From NCBI RefSeq assembly GCF_937926365.1, contig NZ_CALAOH010000128.1, forward strand, positions 1-64,000: a stretch of DNA of 64,000 bases, given 5' to 3'. This document shows positions 36,256 to 44,112 of the stretch, in pieces. Made by a program: the position numbers and the translations under genes. This DNA comes from an uncultured Azohydromonas sp. GTDB taxonomy: Bacteria; Pseudomonadota; Gammaproteobacteria; Burkholderiales; Burkholderiaceae_C. Under the pieces are notes generated by a model. It was not told the origin of the DNA. It ran no database searches and saw nothing but the letters and a program-made list of their open reading frames with translations. Position 1 is the first letter of the stretch. Every line of letters starts with the position of its first letter.

Positions 36256-37151
36256 TGCGGCGCCAGGCTCAATTCATCGATCAGCTGCTTGGTGTGCCGA
36301 ATATTGGCGTGCGAGGAGGCACCAAACACGATCGACTCGATACGGGGCTGGCGGCAGACATAGTCGATGGCCTCGCGAGGTGCGATCGCACCCGAGGCCA
36401 GGACCGACATCGCCACCGGCCGAAAACGGCGCTGCGCGATGGCCTGCTCGTAGGCGGGAATGCCGCCGCACATGCGAAAACCGATCTTGTTGATGTTGGC
36501 GCAAACGATGGGATTTTCGATGCCCAGTTCGTCCAGCACGTCGAGCAGGCGCGGCAAATTCATGGTGATATAGCCGGGCTCTGCGCCGTAGGCATTGCGC
36601 ACGTGGTCATGGAACATGCGCAACACCGGCTTGAGATTCAGGCCCAGGAACAGGTCCGTGATGACGTTCTGCAGAAAGATCACGGGTGTCGGCAGCCCGC
36701 GGAACATTTTCATTTCCGCATCGACCAGCAGCTGCAGGATCTTTTCAACGTCCTTGTTGGCCAGTGCCATGCCGCCCTTGAGCATGGCACCCAGCGAGCC
36801 TTCCTCGGGCAGGAATTTCTTCAGCGCTTCCAGCATGCCGTACTCGGTCACGGCATTGGCATATTTGTGCGCATAAGGCATGCAGGGGTAGAAGGCGTAA
36901 TCCGGATACCGGTCCCGGTGGGTGCGGAAGTAATCGCAGATTTCACCCACGCGGTCGTGCGTGGTGCACATGAAGGTACGGATGCCTTCCTGGTAGGCGG
37001 CATCCAGCACCTTGATGATGGCGGAGGTGTCCTGGAAGCGCATGGCTTGCGCCCGCGCTTTTTCCTCGGACATGTGGTTCACGCCGAAAAACTGGTTATC
37101 ACCGAAAAGCACGCGATCCATGGGGATCGATCGGGGTTGAGACATCGACAT
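36252..37151 (-). CDS. uncharacterised aldo/keto reductase-like TIM-barrel protein of the EPS locus
   Basis: This 299-residue protein is not confidently recognised. It opens with 'VLFGDNQFFGVNHMSEEKAR' and 'AAYQEGIRTFMCTTHDRVGE' and closes with 'QPRIESIVFGASSHANIRHT'; the first and last patterns recall strand-loop segments at the two ends of aldo/keto reductase barrels, but the catalytic Asp-Tyr-Lys-His set is not obvious. 'AMSVLASGAIAPREAIDYV' also fits a barrel strand-helix unit. It is coupled to the Alg14-like gene. A role in sugar-precursor modification is only a guess. Confidence 0.5.
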   Translation of the reverse strand: MSMSQPRSIPMDRVLFGDNQFFGVNHMSEEKARAQAMRFQDTSAIIKVLDAAYQEGIRTFMCTTHDRVGEICDYFRTHRDRYPDYAFYPCMPYAHKYANAVTEYGMLEALKKFLPEEGSLGAMLKGGMALANKDVEKILQLLVDAEMKMFRGLPTPVIFLQNVITDLFLGLNLKPVLRMFHDHVRNAYGAEPGYITMNLPRLLDVLDELGIENPIVCANINKIGFRMCGGIPAYEQAIAQRRFRPVAMSVLASGAIAPREAIDYVCRQPRIESIVFGASSHANIRHTKQLIDELSLAPQ

Positions 37152-37205
37152 GGGAGTGGCTGGCGCTTGGCGCGTGAGTTTTTCAAAAGCGGGGTGGCAC
37201 CGGGA

Positions 37206-38306
37206 TCAGGTCCGCTCGCCGATGAGGCGCGACCACAATCCAGCCCGGCGCCCGGGAACGGACGCCATGTCGGCGGCGCGCTGCTGGGCAGGATTGGTTT
37301 CGGCCTCCAGCAGCATGGAAACCAGCCGGTCGGTTTGCAGCGCGGAGCGGAAGGAGTTTTCTCCGTCGATGCGGCCGAGCTTGATGCTCTGTAAGAAGTA
37401 ATCGACCTGGGCTGAGTACTCCTCGCCGCGCAGGTAATACCAGACCTCCTGCGTCAAATCCGTGGTGTAGCGGACCGACCAGCCTTTGGGCGCGCCGGGA
37501 AGGGCGTCGTGCGGTTCGCGCAGATAAATCTGGCATTCCTGCCGATCGGCGCTCATGCGCCCGCGCGAGCCCCAGACCGTGATGGCGGTGGACATCTTGC
37601 GGTGGCTCTCGTCACTCCAATTCACGCTGAGCTGCGCGCTCGCGCCACCGGGGTAGCGGAACAGCGCATACACCTCGTCGTCCACGTCGCGCGAGAACAC
37701 GCTGTGGCGCACAACCCCGTTCACGGCGCCTGGCATGCCCGCCACGAAATTCATCAGATCCAGTGCGTGGCAGGCGTAGTCGTACAGCGCTCCGCCGCCT
37801 TCGGTCTTGGTCGAGCGCCAGGTGGAGCCGCTGGGACGCAACACCACCGGGCCGTAGGCCTCGATGCGTACGTGGTGCACCTCGCCCAGCGCGCCGCTGC
37901 GCACGATGCGGGCTGCCTCTTGAAAGGCACCGACGAAGCGGTAGTGATAGCCGACCTGGTTGACCAGCTTTTTCTGCTCCGCCAGTTCCGCTAGCCTGTA
38001 GCCGTCCTCCGGATCCAGGACGAATGGCTTTTCGCAGAACACGTGCAAACCCCGCTCCAGTGCCTTTTCCACCATGGTGGCGTGGAACTTGGACGGCGTG
38101 GCGATAATCAGGGCGTCCAGCTTTTCCTCGCTCAGCAGCCGGTCGAAATCACCGTAGCATTTGAGGCCGGAATACTGCGCGAGCACGTCCGTCAGGTAAG
38201 TGGAGGAGTCACAGCCCGCCACCAGGTCTATATCCGGATGAGCGCGTGCAATGGCGAGGTGGGACAAACCCATCTTGCCCAGGCCCAATACTGCGGTCTT
38301 GATCAT
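37206..38306 (-). CDS. Gfo/Idh/MocA-family NAD(P)-dependent sugar oxidoreductase
   Basis: This 366-residue protein has the N-terminal Rossmann motif 'TAVLGLGKMGLSHLAIARAH' (about residues 4-23), 'DALIIATPSKFHATMVEKAL' and the catalytic 'FCEKPFVLDPEDG' with the EKP Lys. 'GGALYDYACHALDLMNFVAG' carries the His of the second motif. Family members oxidise or epimerise sugars, often nucleotide sugars. It lies between the glycosyltransferase and the unknown gene in the leftward arm and probably supplies an unusual sugar. Confidence 0.85.
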   Translation of the reverse strand: MIKTAVLGLGKMGLSHLAIARAHPDIDLVAGCDSSTYLTDVLAQYSGLKCYGDFDRLLSEEKLDALIIATPSKFHATMVEKALERGLHVFCEKPFVLDPEDGYRLAELAEQKKLVNQVGYHYRFVGAFQEAARIVRSGALGEVHHVRIEAYGPVVLRPSGSTWRSTKTEGGGALYDYACHALDLMNFVAGMPGAVNGVVRHSVFSRDVDDEVYALFRYPGGASAQLSVNWSDESHRKMSTAITVWGSRGRMSADRQECQIYLREPHDALPGAPKGWSVRYTTDLTQEVWYYLRGEEYSAQVDYFLQSIKLGRIDGENSFRSALQTDRLVSMLLEAETNPAQQRAADMASVPGRRAGLWSRLIGERT

Positions 38307-38346
38307 TGCTGATTCTCAGGGTGGTGAAAGTTTTTGGGACTCCCTG

Positions 38347-39441
38347 TTAGGAGAGTACTTGTGCGTAAACGTCCGAAACCGCGCGCGCCATGCTGCGCGA
38401 GGAATAGCGCTCGCATTGCAGACGGTAGGCGTCCTGGCGAATGCGGGTCCAGTCGTGGCGGCCGTCCATCAGGGCTCCCAATTCGGCGGCCAGTGCCTGC
38501 TCATTCCCCGAAGGCACGACCAGACCGGTGCGGCCATGTTCCAGCACTTCCGGAATACCTTCCACGTCGGAGGCCACGACCGGGACGCCGGTTGCCATGG
38601 CTTCCAGCACGGCCATGGGCATGCCCTCGCCATAAAGGCTGGGCAATACCATCACGTCCAGCCCGCGAAGCGCGGTATCCACGTCCCGGGTGAAACCGGT
38701 CCAGATCACGTGCCCGTCCAGGCCCAGGTTATGGGCCAACGCCTTGATCTCGGTTTCATAGGCCGGCGTTTCAAAACCTCCCACGGCGACGATGCGCAGG
38801 TCTCGACCGGAACGAAGCAATAGCGACGCAGCCCGCAGCAGTATTTCGATACCCTTGCGCGGCCTGAACAACGCCACCGTCCCTATATGCCAGGTGCCTT
38901 GCGGACTGGAGCGCCCGGGCAAAGGGCCGGGCGTGGGCACGCCATTGGGCACGGTGAATATGCGTTCGGCCGAAAATCCCTGCTGTACCAGATAGCGCTC
39001 GAGGCTCCGTGATACCGGAATCAGCGCCTGGATGGAGCCAGCGCTCCAGCGCTCCACCACGGAATTCACGCGATTCATCAAGGGTGCCTCAGTATCGCGG
39101 GCCGCCGGGCTGTGCACATGGTGGACCATCGGCACACCCGCGAGCAGGCTGGCGACGCGGCCGATCATGGCGCCGCGCGGCGAATGCGAATGCAGCAGTT
39201 TGAAACCCCCGTCGCGCACCAACGCGGCCACGCGGCGTGCGCAGCCGAAATCAAATCGGTGCCGCATCGGCATCTTGTGCAGGCTGATTTCCTGCCCGGT
39301 GCGCAATGAGGGAAATTTGTCCGGCTTGAAACAGACAAAACTGATTTCATGGCCCAACTCGGTCAGGCCGAGGGCCAGCAGGTCCTGAACCTTTTCAGCA
39401 CCCGCGTAATACTCTCCATTGATGATGTGCAGCACTTTCAT
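38347..39441 (-). CDS. GT4 family glycosyltransferase
   Basis: This 364-residue GT-B enzyme begins 'VLHIINGEYYAGAEKVQDLL' (acceptor-side Rossmann fold). The C-terminal donor fold has 'IGTVALFRPRKGIEILLRAA' and 'EGMPMAVLEAMATGVPVVAS' with the EX7E retaining motif (about residues 275-283). It would transfer an activated sugar in repeat-unit assembly at the cytoplasmic face. It is the first gene of the leftward arm, facing the shared 403-bp control region. Confidence 0.88.
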   Translation of the reverse strand: MKVLHIINGEYYAGAEKVQDLLALGLTELGHEISFVCFKPDKFPSLRTGQEISLHKMPMRHRFDFGCARRVAALVRDGGFKLLHSHSPRGAMIGRVASLLAGVPMVHHVHSPAARDTEAPLMNRVNSVVERWSAGSIQALIPVSRSLERYLVQQGFSAERIFTVPNGVPTPGPLPGRSSPQGTWHIGTVALFRPRKGIEILLRAASLLLRSGRDLRIVAVGGFETPAYETEIKALAHNLGLDGHVIWTGFTRDVDTALRGLDVMVLPSLYGEGMPMAVLEAMATGVPVVASDVEGIPEVLEHGRTGLVVPSGNEQALAAELGALMDGRHDWTRIRQDAYRLQCERYSSRSMARAVSDVYAQVLS

Positions 39442-39463
39442 TCAACGAAGAGCTCCGGTTTTA

Positions 39464-39487
39464 TTGCCACTTCAATTGCCACTTCAA
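39464..39487. repeat. perfect 12-bp tandem repeat
   Basis: TTGCCACTTCAA occurs twice head to tail (39464-39475 and 39476-39487), 30 bp before the candidate sigma-54 motif. It may be a binding site for an activator, or simple slippage. Confidence 0.6.
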
Positions 39488-39517
39488 AAGTCCTGGAGAC
39501 CGGACGCCGTTCTGGGC

Positions 39518-39533
39518 TGGCGTCCGTCTTGCT
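39518..39533 (+). promoter_or_regulatory. candidate sigma-54 (-24/-12) promoter
   Basis: TGGCGTCCGTCTTGCT matches TGGC-N8-TTGCT, with GG and GC at the exact sigma-54 spacing. The first half overlaps the right arm of an 8-bp inverted repeat (CGGACGCC/GGCGTCCG), so a hairpin is the competing explanation. Transcription would run toward epsD, about 300 bases away. Exosortase/EPS loci are known to be linked with the PrsK/PrsR sigma-54 activator system. Confidence 0.45.
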
Positions 39534-39785
39534 TGGCTCTAAAGCCGCGCTGCCGGCATGGAAGTAACGTTTCAAACATTTACCTCGTGCACATTTAGCA
39601 GCGTTTGGGCTCCTGCTTATCAAACCTTAGCATTCCGGGATGCTGGAATCGCTACCGAAGTAGGGGAGCAAAATTCCTACGGGTTACCCCTGTTCTCGTT
39701 AGTACCCGTGTTCATGGGGCTGTCTACGCCCCGCCGATGGCGGTTTACTGCGGGCCTTCGGAAGTGTTCCGGCAGGACTTGCAGT

Positions 39786-39799
39786 TTTGAACATTCAAA
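39786..39799. promoter_or_regulatory. TTTGAACATTCAAA palindrome ahead of epsD
   Basis: Two perfect 6-bp arms around CA lie 46 bp before the epsD start. This fits a dimeric regulator operator, but no binding protein can be named. Confidence 0.35.
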
Positions 39800-39844
39800 C
39801 TATTGGTAACGCCCATGCCGCTATCTACAAGGATTGAACGGCAC

Positions 39845-40822
39845 ATGGCGCCGTTAACCGCTCCCAGTACCTGCGGGAATATCCTGCGCGTCGGGGTGGC
39901 CGCGGTCATGGCGCTGGGCCTTTTGAGCGCCTGTGGCGAGCAAAAGGCCAAGTCGGCTTCGCAGGTGGCCGCCCGTGTCAATGAGAGCGAAATTTCCGTC
40001 CACCAAGTGAATTTCTTGCTGCAACAGCGAGAAGTACGGCAGGAGGAAGTCGAGGCGGCGAGCCGGCAGGCTCTGGCGCGTTTGATCGACCAGGAGCTTG
40101 CCGTTCAGAAGGCGCTGGATCTCAAGATCGACCGCCAGCCTGCCGTGCTGCAGGCCCTGGAGGCGGCGAAAAGGGATGTGCTGGCACGCGCCTATATGGA
40201 ACGCGTGTCCGAGGCGGCGCTGCAGCCAACCTCCGCCGAGGTCGAGCGATTCTACAACGAGAAACCCGCACTCTTCCGGGAGCGGCGCATCTACCAACTG
40301 CAGGAGATCAATATAGAAGTGCCGAAGGATCAATTGCCGGAGTTGGGCAAGCGGCTTTCGGCCGCCAAGGATATCGACGCCTTCACCGACTACCTGCGGA
40401 CCAGCAATATCAGGCACGTCCAGAACCGGACGGTCAGAGCGGCGGAGCAGATTCCGCTGGAGCGTCTGAACGATTTTGCGGCCATGACCGACGGCCAAGC
40501 ACGTTTCGTCCCGACCGAATCCGGCGCCATCGTCATCGCGCTGGTCAAGTCGCAGCCCCAGCCGGTTCCGCTGGAAAAAGCCAAGCCCGCCATCGAGCAG
40601 TTCCTGACGGCGCAGCGCAAGCGAGAAATGGTCGAGCGCGACATCAAGGATTTGCGCACGGCGGCCAAGATCGAGTATGTCGGCAAGTTTGCGGAAGCCC
40701 CACCGACCGCTGCGGCCACCGCGAAACCGGTGAACGGGCCCGGCGAGCCCGACGGGCAAAACACCCCGGCCGCTGCGTCGGGTAATTCTTCAGTTGACCA
40801 AGGAATGGGGGTGAACAAATGA
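39845..40822 (+). CDS. epsD: EpsD-family SurA/PpiC-like peptidyl-prolyl isomerase lipoprotein
   Basis: This 325-residue protein has a lipoprotein signal ending LLSACGEQ (lipid Cys near residue 35). The body is the helical chaperone part ('RVNESEISVHQVNFLLQQRE', 'ALARLIDQELAVQKALDLKI') and a parvulin-like domain, as in EpsD proteins of exosortase-linked EPS loci. The start at 39845 was chosen because AAGGA lies 11 bases before it; 39815 is an alternative. It would help fold outer-membrane export components in the periplasm. It is the first gene of the rightward arm and overlaps epsE by 4 bp. Confidence 0.83.
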   Translation: MAPLTAPSTCGNILRVGVAAVMALGLLSACGEQKAKSASQVAARVNESEISVHQVNFLLQQREVRQEEVEAASRQALARLIDQELAVQKALDLKIDRQPAVLQALEAAKRDVLARAYMERVSEAALQPTSAEVERFYNEKPALFRERRIYQLQEINIEVPKDQLPELGKRLSAAKDIDAFTDYLRTSNIRHVQNRTVRAAEQIPLERLNDFAAMTDGQARFVPTESGAIVIALVKSQPQPVPLEKAKPAIEQFLTAQRKREMVERDIKDLRTAAKIEYVGKFAEAPPTAAATAKPVNGPGEPDGQNTPAAASGNSSVDQGMGVNK

Positions 40823-41709
40823 ATTCCTCTGCGCGTTTCGTACGTCTTGGCATCTCCGTCGCATTGGTCGGATGGTCCATGGCCGGCATGGCGCAATCCC
40901 AGCCTAATGCCGCGCGCCAAGCGGCGGCCCAGGCGCCCGCGCCGGTTGCCACGGCACCCTCATCCGCCGCCAATGCCGGTGATTACAGGCTTGGCCCTGG
41001 CGACACGCTCAAAATTTCGGTATTTCAAAATCCCGACCTGACGCTGGAAACCCGTGTCACGGATAGCGGGATGATCACCTATCCCCTGATCGGTGCCGTA
41101 AAAATTGGCGGCCTGACGGTGCCCCAGGCGGAGCAGCGCATTGCCAATGGCCTGAGTTCCGGCAATTTCGTCAAGCAGCCCCAGGTTTCCATCCTCATCA
41201 TGCAGGTGCGCGGCAATCAGGCGGCGGTCCTGGGCCATGTCAACCGGCCCGGGCGTTATCCGCTGGAAATGGCTCAAATGCGCCTGACCGATCTGCTGGC
41301 CGTGGCCGGCGGCGTGGCGGATACGGGCTCCGACATCGTGACCCTGGTGGGCACGCGTGAAGGCCGTCCGTTCAAGACCCAGATCAGCCTGTCCGACGCC
41401 TTTGCCTCGGGCAAGCAGGAGGGGGCTTTTGAAACCCGGGTTCAGGACGGCGACGTGGTTTACGTCGACCGCGCCCCCACGGCCTATATCTACGGCGAGG
41501 TCCAGCGCCCCGGGCCGCTGCGCGTGGAACGCGGCATGACCTTGTTGCAGGGCCTGGCGGCTGGTGGTGGGTTGACACCGCGGGGCACCGACCGCGGTTT
41601 GAAGGTGCATCGCAAGGGTGCCGATGGCCGTATCGAGGTATTGCAGCCCGCCATGAATGAGCCACTGCGCGATGGCGACGTGGTGTACGTCCGCGAGAGC
41701 ATTTTCTGA
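40819..41709 (+). CDS. epsE: polysaccharide export outer-membrane protein EpsE (Wza-like)
   Basis: This 296-residue protein has a Sec signal ('LGISVALVGWSMAGMAQS'), a polysaccharide export domain ('YRLGPGDTLKISVFQNPDLT', about residues 55-74) and SLBB repeats ('AAVLGHVNRPGRYPLE', 'AYIYGEVQRPGPLRVERGMT'). It forms the outer-membrane or periplasmic export channel. It differs from Wza in lacking a lipobox. It is coupled to epsD and followed 10 bp later by epsF. Confidence 0.9.
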   Translation: MNSSARFVRLGISVALVGWSMAGMAQSQPNAARQAAAQAPAPVATAPSSAANAGDYRLGPGDTLKISVFQNPDLTLETRVTDSGMITYPLIGAVKIGGLTVPQAEQRIANGLSSGNFVKQPQVSILIMQVRGNQAAVLGHVNRPGRYPLEMAQMRLTDLLAVAGGVADTGSDIVTLVGTREGRPFKTQISLSDAFASGKQEGAFETRVQDGDVVYVDRAPTAYIYGEVQRPGPLRVERGMTLLQGLAAGGGLTPRGTDRGLKVHRKGADGRIEVLQPAMNEPLRDGDVVYVRESIF

Positions 41710-41719
41710 GGGTCACCGC

Positions 41720-43141
41720 ATGTCCATTGCCCAATTCTTTGCCATCCTGGTGGCGCGGTGGAAGGTCGTGATGGCCGTCCTGCTGGCCACCCTGGTGACG
41801 ACCATCGGCATCAGCCTGATATTGCCCAAGACCTATACCGGCAGCGCTTCCGTATTGGTGCAGGTGGCCACGCCCGACCCGATCGTGGGCATGAGCGTGG
41901 CCAGCCAGTTGGTGCCCCAGGTCATTACCAGCCAAGTGGAAATTCTCAACAGCGACCGCGTTGCGCAGCGCGTGGCCCGGTTGATGCGCCTGAACGAAAA
42001 CGCGGACCTGCGTGCGCAATGGCAGGAAGCGACTCAAGGCGTGGGTTCGTTCGAATCCTGGCTGGGCGACATGTTGCAGATCAACCTGCAGGTGGTTCCC
42101 GGCCAGTCGAACATCATCGTCGTCAATTACAAGTCGCCGGACCGCAAACTCGCGGCGGCCACGGCCAATGCCTTCGTGAAGGCTTATCTGGAAACGGCGC
42201 TGGAGTTGCGTGTCGATCCGGCGCGGCAATCCGCGGCCTTTTTCGACGAGCGGGCCAAGAGCCTGAGGCAGCAACTGGAGAAGGCGCAGACGGCCCTGTC
42301 CACGTACCAGCGTGAAAACGGCATCGTCGCCACCGACGAGCGCATCGACGTCGAAACCGCGCGGCTCAACGAGCTGTCCTCGCAACTGGTGGCGGTGCAG
42401 GCGGTAGCTGCCGAGTCGAGCAGCCGGCAGGCCGCGGCCAACGTGGCCAGCGACCGCGTGCAGGACGTGCTCAACAACGGCCTGGTGGCGCAGCTGCGCG
42501 GCGAGCTCTCCCGGCAGGAATCGGCGCTGAGCCAGCTCACGGCCCGCCTGGGCGATGCCCATCCGCAGGTGCAGGAGGCCAGGGCCACCATCGCCAGCTT
42601 GCGTTCGCGCGTCGACAGCGAGGTGGCGCGCGTGGCCGGCGGCGTCACCGTCAGCAACCGCATCAACCAGGCCCGTGAGGCCGAGATCCGCGCTGCGCTG
42701 GACACGCAGCGCGAACGGGTGCTCAAGCTCAAAGCGCAGCGCGACGGCATGTCCTCGCTGCTGAGGGACGTGGACAACGCGCAGAAGGCCTACGACACGG
42801 TGCTGGCGCGCCTGAACGCCACCAGCATCGAGAGCCAGGCCACGATGACGAACCTGATCGAGTTCTCGCGCGCCACCGAGCCCATCGAGCCGTCCTCGCC
42901 GCAGATCCTGCTCAACGGCATCGTGGCCGTGTTCCTCGGCTCGATCCTGGCCGTCGGCGTGGCGCTGATGCTGGAGTTCATGAACCGCCGCGTGCGCTCA
43001 CCCAACGACGTGGCCCAGCTCGCCGATCTGCACGTCATCGGTTATCTGCCCAAGCCCGACCGCAAGACTTGGCTGTTCGGTACCCGGCGCGGCGCGTCGA
43101 TGCAGACGCGGCTGGTGGGCTATCAAGGAAAGGCGGCCTAA
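41720..43141 (+). CDS. epsF: chain-length determinant protein EpsF (Wzc-N/PCP type)
   Basis: This 473-residue polysaccharide co-polymerase has membrane helices near residues 12-32 ('WKVVMAVLLATLVTTIGISL') and 405-425 ('LLNGIVAVFLGSILAVGVAL'), flanking a long periplasmic coiled-coil region ('LRQQLEKAQTALSTYQREN'). 'FSRATEPIEPSSPQILLNGI' is the Pro-rich segment before TM2. The cytoplasmic end is short; the kinase is the separate EpsG. The stop overlaps the epsG start by one base (TAATG). G+C visibly rises in the second half of the gene. Confidence 0.9.
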   Translation: MSIAQFFAILVARWKVVMAVLLATLVTTIGISLILPKTYTGSASVLVQVATPDPIVGMSVASQLVPQVITSQVEILNSDRVAQRVARLMRLNENADLRAQWQEATQGVGSFESWLGDMLQINLQVVPGQSNIIVVNYKSPDRKLAAATANAFVKAYLETALELRVDPARQSAAFFDERAKSLRQQLEKAQTALSTYQRENGIVATDERIDVETARLNELSSQLVAVQAVAAESSSRQAAANVASDRVQDVLNNGLVAQLRGELSRQESALSQLTARLGDAHPQVQEARATIASLRSRVDSEVARVAGGVTVSNRINQAREAEIRAALDTQRERVLKLKAQRDGMSSLLRDVDNAQKAYDTVLARLNATSIESQATMTNLIEFSRATEPIEPSSPQILLNGIVAVFLGSILAVGVALMLEFMNRRVRSPNDVAQLADLHVIGYLPKPDRKTWLFGTRRGASMQTRLVGYQGKAA

Positions 43142-44082
43142 TGGAACTCCATCGCATCCCCAGCTCCACCTTGCGCGACGGGACCTCCGGAACCTCGTTC
43201 AGCTACCGGGCCGACCAGGCCGGTGCCGTGGACGACGGCGAGACCGGCAAGGAACGGCCGCTGGGCGAGATCATCAAGTCCGCCAACCACCTCAGCGACG
43301 ACCAGATCGAGCGGGTGCTGCAGCACCAGAAGGAGCGCGGCATCCGCTTCGGCGAGGCGGCCATCGAGCTGGGCGTGGCCAGTGGCAACGACGTGCTGTG
43401 GGCGCTGTCGCAGCAGTTCCACTACCCGTATCCGGCCAACTCCAAGAGCCTGCTCAGCAGCGAGCTGGTGACCGCGCGGGACCCGTTCTCGTTCCGGTCC
43501 GAAGCCTTCAGGGCGATCCGCAGCCAGCTGATGATGCAGTTGTTCACCGAGGAGACCGGCGCGCGCTCGCTGGCGGTGGTCAGTCCCGACACCGGGGATG
43601 GCAAGACCTACTTCTCCGCCAACCTGGCCATTGCCTTCTCCCAACTCGGCGGCCGCACGCTGCTGATCGACGCGGACATGCGCAACCCGCGCCAGCACGA
43701 GGTCTTCTGCGTGGACAACACGGTCGGCCTGTCGGGCGTGCTGTCGGGCCGCACGCTGATCAACGTGATCCGGCCGGTGGAAGAACTGCCCAGTCTCTAC
43801 CTGCTGCCGGTGGGGGCGGTGCCGCCGAACCCGCTGGAACTGGTCGAGCGGCCGGCCTTCGGGCTGCTGATGCGCGAGCTGTGCTCCAAGTTCGACTACG
43901 TGGTGGTCGATACGCCGGCCTACGTCCACGGCACGGACGCGCCCGTCATCGCGGCCCGCTGTGACGGTGTGCTGACGATGGTGCGCGCGGGGCGCAGCCG
44001 GGCCACCGCGCTGCAGGACCTGACCACGGCCCTGCGCAGCGTGCCCGTGCGCCAGTGCGGCGTGGTGATGAACGAGTACTGA
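43141..44082 (+). CDS. epsG: EpsG BY-kinase-like ATPase with N-terminal MshEN-like domain
   Basis: This 313-residue protein has, at residues 40-98, two tandem 24-residue-like repeats ('LGEIIKSANHLSDDQIERVL', then 'FGEAAIELGVASGNDVLWAL') that resemble MshEN, a c-di-GMP-binding domain. The kinase part has Walker A 'SPDTGDGKTYFSANLA' (about 150-165), A' 'LLIDADMRNP' and B 'DYVVVDTPA'. It ends soon after 'QCGVVMNEY', with no Tyr cluster, so autophosphorylation on a tail is unlikely. It partners EpsF to control chain length. Confidence 0.85.
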   Translation: MELHRIPSSTLRDGTSGTSFSYRADQAGAVDDGETGKERPLGEIIKSANHLSDDQIERVLQHQKERGIRFGEAAIELGVASGNDVLWALSQQFHYPYPANSKSLLSSELVTARDPFSFRSEAFRAIRSQLMMQLFTEETGARSLAVVSPDTGDGKTYFSANLAIAFSQLGGRTLLIDADMRNPRQHEVFCVDNTVGLSGVLSGRTLINVIRPVEELPSLYLLPVGAVPPNPLELVERPAFGLLMRELCSKFDYVVVDTPAYVHGTDAPVIAARCDGVLTMVRAGRSRATALQDLTTALRSVPVRQCGVVMNEY

Positions 44083-44112
44083 GTACCGGACCTTGAGGCG
44101 TGGACACACAGC

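Larger units (their letters stand above)
39442..39844. promoter_or_regulatory. 403-bp divergent control region of the exopolysaccharide locus
   Basis: No credible gene is seen here; small open frames have no coding character. Base composition is visibly more AT-rich than the surrounding genes. It contains a 12-bp tandem duplication (39464-39487), an 8-bp inverted repeat (39501-39526), a sigma-54-like motif (39518-39533), several GGGTTACCC-like short palindromes near 39678-39710, and a TTTGAA-CA-TTCAAA palindrome (39786-39799). It separates the leftward and rightward arms and probably controls both. Confidence 0.6.

Noticed and set aside
39558..39809. Small open frames of 60-80 codons in the divergent EPS gap
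   Set aside because: No ribosome-binding sites, no family resemblance and non-coding base composition; the region reads as regulatory DNA.
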